From assembly GCF_003048835.2 (NCBI RefSeq), contig NZ_CP060705.1, positions 558,001 through 622,000 of the forward strand: a stretch of 64,000 bases of DNA, written 5' to 3'. This DNA is from Campylobacter concisus (GTDB lineage: Bacteria; Campylobacterota; Campylobacteria; Campylobacterales; Campylobacteraceae). This document shows, piece after piece, positions 60,230 to 64,000 of the stretch (positions are counted from its first letter, which is position 1; every line of letters begins with the position of its first letter). The position numbers were made by a program, and so were the translations under genes. Under the pieces are notes generated by a model. That model saw nothing but the letters and a program-made list of their open reading frames with translations, did not search any database and was not told the origin of the DNA.

Positions 60230-62647
60230 TTATTTTTTAGCTACAAGAGCGTTTTTTAGTACATCATCGATCGTATCTACTGCGATGATCTTCATGTCGC
60301 CTTTTACTTCAGCTGGGATATCGACAAGGTCGCGGTCATAGTTTTTTCGAGGTATCAGAGCTGTTTTGATGCCAGCTTTGTGAGCGGCGATAAGCTTCTC
60401 TTTTAGCCCTCCGATAGGTAGCACCCTGCCACTTAGCGTGATCTCGCCAGTCATCGCCACATCGTGTCTTACTTTTGTATCAGTAAGTATTGATGCGATC
60501 GCAGTTGTCATCGTGATACCAGCGCTTGGGCCGTCTTTTGGTACCGCACCCTCTGGCACGTGCAAGTGAAGGTCGTAGCGTCTATAAACGTCGCTGGCTT
60601 CGAGCTTGTGCTTGTCGTCATCTAGTTTTGGCACGATAGCCATTGGTACTTTTAGCTTTTTATTATCGATCAGCACTTTTACGACGCTAAATGCGATGTG
60701 AGCGCTCTCTTTCATCACGTCGCCTAGCTGGCCGGTGATCTGCATGCTGCCTTTGCCTTGGATCCTGATAGCCTCGATCCTTAGCACGTCGCCCCCGACA
60801 CTCGTCCACGCGAGGCCATTTACTAAGCCGATCTGGTCTTTTTTGTCCGCTGGCTCAATCTCATAGACCTTTTTCTCTAAAAACTCTTTTAAATTTTTAG
60901 CCGTGACGCTGATCTTGCCTTCGTTCTTTTTGGTGAGGATATTTTTGGCGACTTTTCTTAGTATGTCAGCGATTCTGCGGCGTAAATTTCGCACGCCACT
61001 CTCTCTTGTGTAGTCACTAATTATTAGCTCAAGTGCCTCTTTGCTGATACTAACGTCGCTTGGTTTTAGGCCGTGCTTTTTAAGCTCTTGAGGCAAGAGA
61101 TATTTTTTAGCGATCTCAAATTTCTCTTGTGGGGTGTATGAGCTAAGCTCGATAAACTCCATCCTGTCGCGAAGTGCAGCTGGTATCATGCTCACGTCAT
61201 TTGCTGTGGCGATGAAGATGATCTTGCTAAGATCGATGTTGAAATTTAGGTAGTAGTCTCTAAATTTGTTGTTTTGCTCTGGGTCTAAAATTTCAAGTAA
61301 AACAGCGGTCGGATCGCCTCTGTAGCTTCTGCCAACCTTGTCGATCTCATCTAGTACAACCACTGGGTTCATCTGCTTGGCTTCTATGAGCCCTTGCACG
61401 ATGCGGCCTGGCATAGCGCCTATGTAAGTGCGGCGGTGACCTCTTAGTTCGTTTACGTCCTCAAGTCCGCCAAGTGCGATCCTAACTAGCTCGCGCTTTA
61501 GCGCCTTTGCGATCGAGTTTGCAAGGCTGGTTTTACCCACACCTGGAGGGCCTGCAAAGCATAAAATGGCGCCATTATTTACCTTTTCGCCAACGCCCCT
61601 AAGCTCCAAAAGCTCACGCAATGCAAAATACTCCTCGATGCGCTCTTTTGGCTTTTCTAAGCTGTAGTGGTCAGCATTTAGGTACTTGCTCACTTCGGTG
61701 ATAGATGACTTTTTCTTGGCTACATTTTCAAATGGGATCTCAAGTACCCAGTCAAGGTAGCTTTGCAAAGTGTTTGCATCGGCTGAGTCTGGGTGCATGC
61801 GAGAGAGCTTATCTATTTGTTTTTTGATCTCTTTGTAGGCATCCTCAGCCATAAATTTCTTCTTCGCATCAAGCTTTTTATTATACTCTTCAAGCTCTTC
61901 TTCACGGCTAGTGTCCGCTCCAAGCTCAGCTTGAATTTGCTTTAGCTGCTCTTTTAAAAAGTACTCTTTATTCGTCTTGTCGATCTTTGAGTGAACCTTG
62001 TTTTTGATCTCTTTTTGAAGCTTGTTTGCCTCGATCTCTTCGATGACGTAGTCAATGAGCTTTAGTAGGTGCTGCTCTAAATTTTCCTCGACAAAAAAGC
62101 TATAAGCGATCTGTTTTTTTAGACGAAGTGCGCTTGAGACTAGGTCGCAAACCCTGATCGCTTCGGCACTCTCTTCGATCGTTTTTAAAAGATCAGGTGG
62201 GAAAAAGTGACTAAACTGCGAAAGCTCTCTTACTTTTTCTCTTAAAACTACGATGAGAGCGTCAGTTTTGACCTGTGATGGGCGCTTGACGTGGAGCATA
62301 TCGACGATACCACGGAGCGGATTTATGCCTGATTGTTTTAAAATTTTACCTTTGTCGATGCCCTGAAATAGCACTTTTACGCGTCCGTCAGGTAGAGGCA
62401 CACGGCGCATTATCGTGCCGATAACGCCTGCGTCATAGATGCCGTCAAAGTCTCTAGCGCCGTCTTGCTGTGGCTTTGTAGGCACGACAAGGATCGGCGT
62501 TTCACCTTGTATGGCAAGTTCAAGGGCTTTTAAATTTTCTTCGTCGCTTAAAAAAAGCGGTGTTATCATAAATGGATATAAAAATAGCTCGTCCTCAACG
62601 ATGATAGGGATCTCAGTTGGGAAGCTTTTGTTTTCGTTTATTTGCAA
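60230..62647 (-). CDS. lon: ATP-dependent protease Lon
   Basis: Cytosolic AAA+ protease for misfolded and regulatory proteins. The 805 aa have the LON N-domain (about 10-210), coiled coil, Walker [14 protein letters not shown], Walker [11 protein letters not shown], and the protease domain with catalytic Ser708 ([11 protein letters not shown]) and Lys751 (GGLKEKL), spaced 43 residues apart as in E. coli. It lies eight bases after bamD and ends in a terminator. No CIRCE or HrcA-type site was seen upstream. Confidence 0.98.
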   Translation of the reverse strand: MQINENKSFPTEIPIIVEDELFLYPFMITPLFLSDEENLKALELAIQGETPILVVPTKPQQDGARDFDGIYDAGVIGTIMRRVPLPDGRVKVLFQGIDKGKILKQSGINPLRGIVDMLHVKRPSQVKTDALIVVLREKVRELSQFSHFFPPDLLKTIEESAEAIRVCDLVSSALRLKKQIAYSFFVEENLEQHLLKLIDYVIEEIEANKLQKEIKNKVHSKIDKTNKEYFLKEQLKQIQAELGADTSREEELEEYNKKLDAKKKFMAEDAYKEIKKQIDKLSRMHPDSADANTLQSYLDWVLEIPFENVAKKKSSITEVSKYLNADHYSLEKPKERIEEYFALRELLELRGVGEKVNNGAILCFAGPPGVGKTSLANSIAKALKRELVRIALGGLEDVNELRGHRRTYIGAMPGRIVQGLIEAKQMNPVVVLDEIDKVGRSYRGDPTAVLLEILDPEQNNKFRDYYLNFNIDLSKIIFIATANDVSMIPAALRDRMEFIELSSYTPQEKFEIAKKYLLPQELKKHGLKPSDVSISKEALELIISDYTRESGVRNLRRRIADILRKVAKNILTKKNEGKISVTAKNLKEFLEKKVYEIEPADKKDQIGLVNGLAWTSVGGDVLRIEAIRIQGKGSMQITGQLGDVMKESAHIAFSVVKVLIDNKKLKVPMAIVPKLDDDKHKLEASDVYRRYDLHLHVPEGAVPKDGPSAGITMTTAIASILTDTKVRHDVAMTGEITLSGRVLPIGGLKEKLIAAHKAGIKTALIPRKNYDRDLVDIPAEVKGDMKIIAVDTIDDVLKNALVAKK

Positions 62648-62655
62648 AATTTCTC

Positions 62656-63303
62656 CTATTCAAACAGTTTTCTATACCATGCCACGTCAGGTTTGATAAG
62701 GTCTGAGTTTTTAAACGGCGACTCTTCTAGCTTTTGCTCGTAAATTTTAGCCGAAACGTCACGGCCAGTTCTCTTGTAAAGATCTGCTATTTGCATATCT
62801 AGGAAGTAAAGCGCTAGTTTAAATTTGATAAGCATAGTCTCGATAAGCGGCTTATACTCGGTATTTGGATACATATAAAGAAATTTCTCGATCTCAGTTA
62901 CGCTATCTTCCATGAGCTTTTGGTTGCGGTTTGGCTGGGTAAATGAGTCAAAATTTGCTTTTATCTTTAGATACTGGGCAAATTCTGTCCTTGGGCCGTT
63001 ATCGCCGTATCTTTTGATGTACTCATCAAGATAGTGATTTGCCATGAGATACTCTTCGTCATTTGCATGAGCTTGTGCAAGGATGAGTAAAATTTGCTCT
63101 AAAAGCGGGCTTGCAACGTGCTCGCTCGCCATTGAAACGTAGTGTTTGTCAGCAGACTCCAAGTCGCCATCTTTGATGTCAGCGATGACCTGAGCGTACC
63201 ACTCATCTGGAGTTAGATTGTAAAGTTCGGTGTATTTTTCAGCACAACCACTAAAAAGCCCTAAAAGAGCTACGACTGCTATAAATTTAGAAAATTTTTT
63301 CAT
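62656..63303 (-). CDS. bamD: Outer-membrane assembly lipoprotein BamD
   Basis: BAM-complex lipoprotein of 215 aa needed for folding outer-membrane proteins. The signal peptide ends with lipobox LFSGC; the mature protein has TPR-like helices, [20 protein letters not shown] being the first. YRKLFE ends the protein. The first gene of a bamD-lon operon, as in C. jejuni (Cj1074c-Cj1073c). The 112-bp gap to fliW holds divergent promoters. Confidence 0.93.
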   Translation of the reverse strand: MKKFSKFIAVVALLGLFSGCAEKYTELYNLTPDEWYAQVIADIKDGDLESADKHYVSMASEHVASPLLEQILLILAQAHANDEEYLMANHYLDEYIKRYGDNGPRTEFAQYLKIKANFDSFTQPNRNQKLMEDSVTEIEKFLYMYPNTEYKPLIETMLIKFKLALYFLDMQIADLYKRTGRDVSAKIYEQKLEESPFKNSDLIKPDVAWYRKLFE

Positions 63304-63415
63304 GCTTTTCCTTAAAAATTTTAAATTCGCTTATTTTACATTTTTTGGCATTATTTTTGTATAAATTTTTTAAAACTATGCTAAAATAAGGCAATTTTAC
63401 AAAACAGGAGTTAGT

Positions 63416-63799
63416 ATGATTTTTAGTGTTAAAAGCCCTATTTTAGGCTTCGAGCATATCAAGACGATGGAACTTATTGAGCTCGATAAATTTTTTGTTA
63501 AGCTAGCGAGCAAAGATGACGAAACATCTTTTACAATGATAAATCCTTTCGCGTTAAGAAGTTATGAATTTGACATCCCAAGCTACTATGAAGAGCTTAT
63601 GGACATTAAGGAGAGCTCACAACTTAGAATTTACAACATCATCGTAGTTGCTCTCCCTCTTGAGAAATCAACCGTGAATTTCGTAGCTCCTATCGTTTGC
63701 AATATGGACAATATGACTTTATCTCAAGTAGTGCTTGACGTTACAAAATATCCACAATACGGACAAGCTGAAATGATAGAAAATTTCATACAAAAATAA
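63416..63799 (+). CDS. fliW: Flagellar assembly factor FliW
   Basis: Binds CsrA and, in Campylobacter, titrates it against flagellin so that flaA mRNA translation matches export. The 127-aa protein shows the FliW fold marks [36 protein letters not shown] and [20 protein letters not shown] is AGGAG, eight bases away. The order lon-bamD-fliW matches C. jejuni Cj1073c-Cj1075. Confidence 0.95.
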   Translation: MIFSVKSPILGFEHIKTMELIELDKFFVKLASKDDETSFTMINPFALRSYEFDIPSYYEELMDIKESSQLRIYNIIVVALPLEKSTVNFVAPIVCNMDNMTLSQVVLDVTKYPQYGQAEMIENFIQK

Positions 63800-63852
63800 C
63801 AAATAAGGACGTTTAGAGCTCTTAGCTCTAATTACATTAAGGAGATTGTAAT

Positions 63853-64000
63853 TTGAAAATTCTTTTTTTTATTCTTTTATCTTTCATTTATATTTTTGGT
63901 GATACTGGTGAATTTAACATGCCAACTACTGTTAGGGCGTGTACTCATGCTGAAGAAGTTAGCTGTGCCGGAAATACTTGTAAAATTGATTATGATGGCA
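63853..64000 (+). CDS. Exported protein, 3'-truncated by window end
   Basis: Partial frame beginning with TTG at 63853 preceded by AAGGAG. It encodes a signal peptide (MKILFFILLSFIYIFGDTGE) and then a Cys-containing start (RACTHAEEVSCAGNTCKIDY) that suggests a disulfide-bonded or zinc-binding periplasmic protein. The frame runs off the window. It is 53 bases downstream of fliW and separated from it by a small TAGAGCT/AGCTCTA hairpin without a T-run. No family recognised. Confidence 0.7.
   Translation, partial: MKILFFILLSFIYIFGDTGEFNMPTTVRACTHAEEVSCAGNTCKIDYDG

Noticed and set aside
63814-63830. TAGAGCT/AGCTCTA hairpin after fliW as a terminator
   Set aside because: Short stem with a 3-nt loop and no T-run. 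It is too weak to call.
1-64000. CRISPR array, prophage or insertion sequence
   Set aside because: No regularly spaced short repeats, Cas, integrase, transposase or phage structural genes seen. The 102-bp tandem repeats are coding.

Overview
The window looks like a chromosome segment of a Campylobacter close to C. concisus. The overall AT-rich composition, the tmRNA tag (ANNVNFAPAYAKAA, one residue from the C. jejuni tag as I recall it), the flhF-flhG-fliA-fliM-fliY order, the aspA-dcuA pair, the dynamin-like gene pair, FliW next to bamD-lon, and a futalosine-pathway deaminase beside aroQ are all campylobacterial. A Tat-exported N/S-oxide reductase and a polysulfide/thiosulfate reductase operon fit an anaerobically respiring oral or gut species such as C. 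concisus. No phage, complete insertion sequence, CRISPR array, rRNA or tRNA was found.

Layout: 1-1.75 kb is the 3' part of a chemoreceptor gene and its non-coding tail. 1.9-11 kb carries an amino-acid binding protein, an M16 protease, small unknown genes, a Tat-exported molybdoenzyme and a D-serine-dehydratase-like PLP enzyme. 11.3-15.2 kb is a two-gene dynamin-like GTPase operon. 15.4-21.6 kb holds a lipoprotein, thiD-thiE, a class V aminotransferase and, divergently, a nuclease-like gene, flgS and an isochorismatase-family hydrolase. 21.8-23.5 kb is an exbB-exbD-tonB operon behind a consensus promoter with a palindrome in its spacer. 24.1-26.9 kb is aspA-dcuA. 27.3-32.9 kb is a psrABC-type respiratory operon followed by a two-component system. 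32.9-40.3 kb holds ruvB, a zinc-ribbon protein, a three-gene unknown cassette behind a run of ten G, an AI-2E-family permease, a HIT protein, an orphan Cache-like sensor, panB and an HPt protein. 40.3-41.5 kb is ssrA (tmRNA) and a WG-repeat gene. 41.6-51.5 kb is sppA, an aminodeoxyfutalosine deaminase and the aroQ-pepP-folK-flhF-flhG-fliA-fliM-fliY run. 51.5-64 kb holds mnmA, prs, yqhA, hemE, a radical SAM gene, pdxY, a second complete chemoreceptor, lon-bamD, fliW and the start of a secreted protein.

Functional themes are motility and chemotaxis (two chemoreceptors, FlgS, FlhF/FlhG, FliA, FliM, FliY, FliW, HPt), anaerobic respiration and C4-dicarboxylate use (AspA feeding fumarate, Dcu exchange, Mo enzymes, menaquinone synthesis), cofactor synthesis (thiamine, folate, pantothenate, B6, haem) and envelope upkeep (BamD, Lon, SppA, M16 protease, TonB).

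Main points to check: (1) the two chemoreceptors share a near-identical 1.28-kb 3' module including a non-coding tail; (2) part of that tail recurs alone at 11 kb, making a dispersed hairpin repeat; (3) a Nextera/Tn5 mosaic-end sequence at 27.28 kb shows that the 5' end of the psrA-like gene is an assembly artefact; (4) a G10 tract precedes an uncharacterised operon encoding two small exported, probably paralogous proteins; (5) a 102-bp tandem-repeat WG gene next to ssrA has an apparent frameshift.
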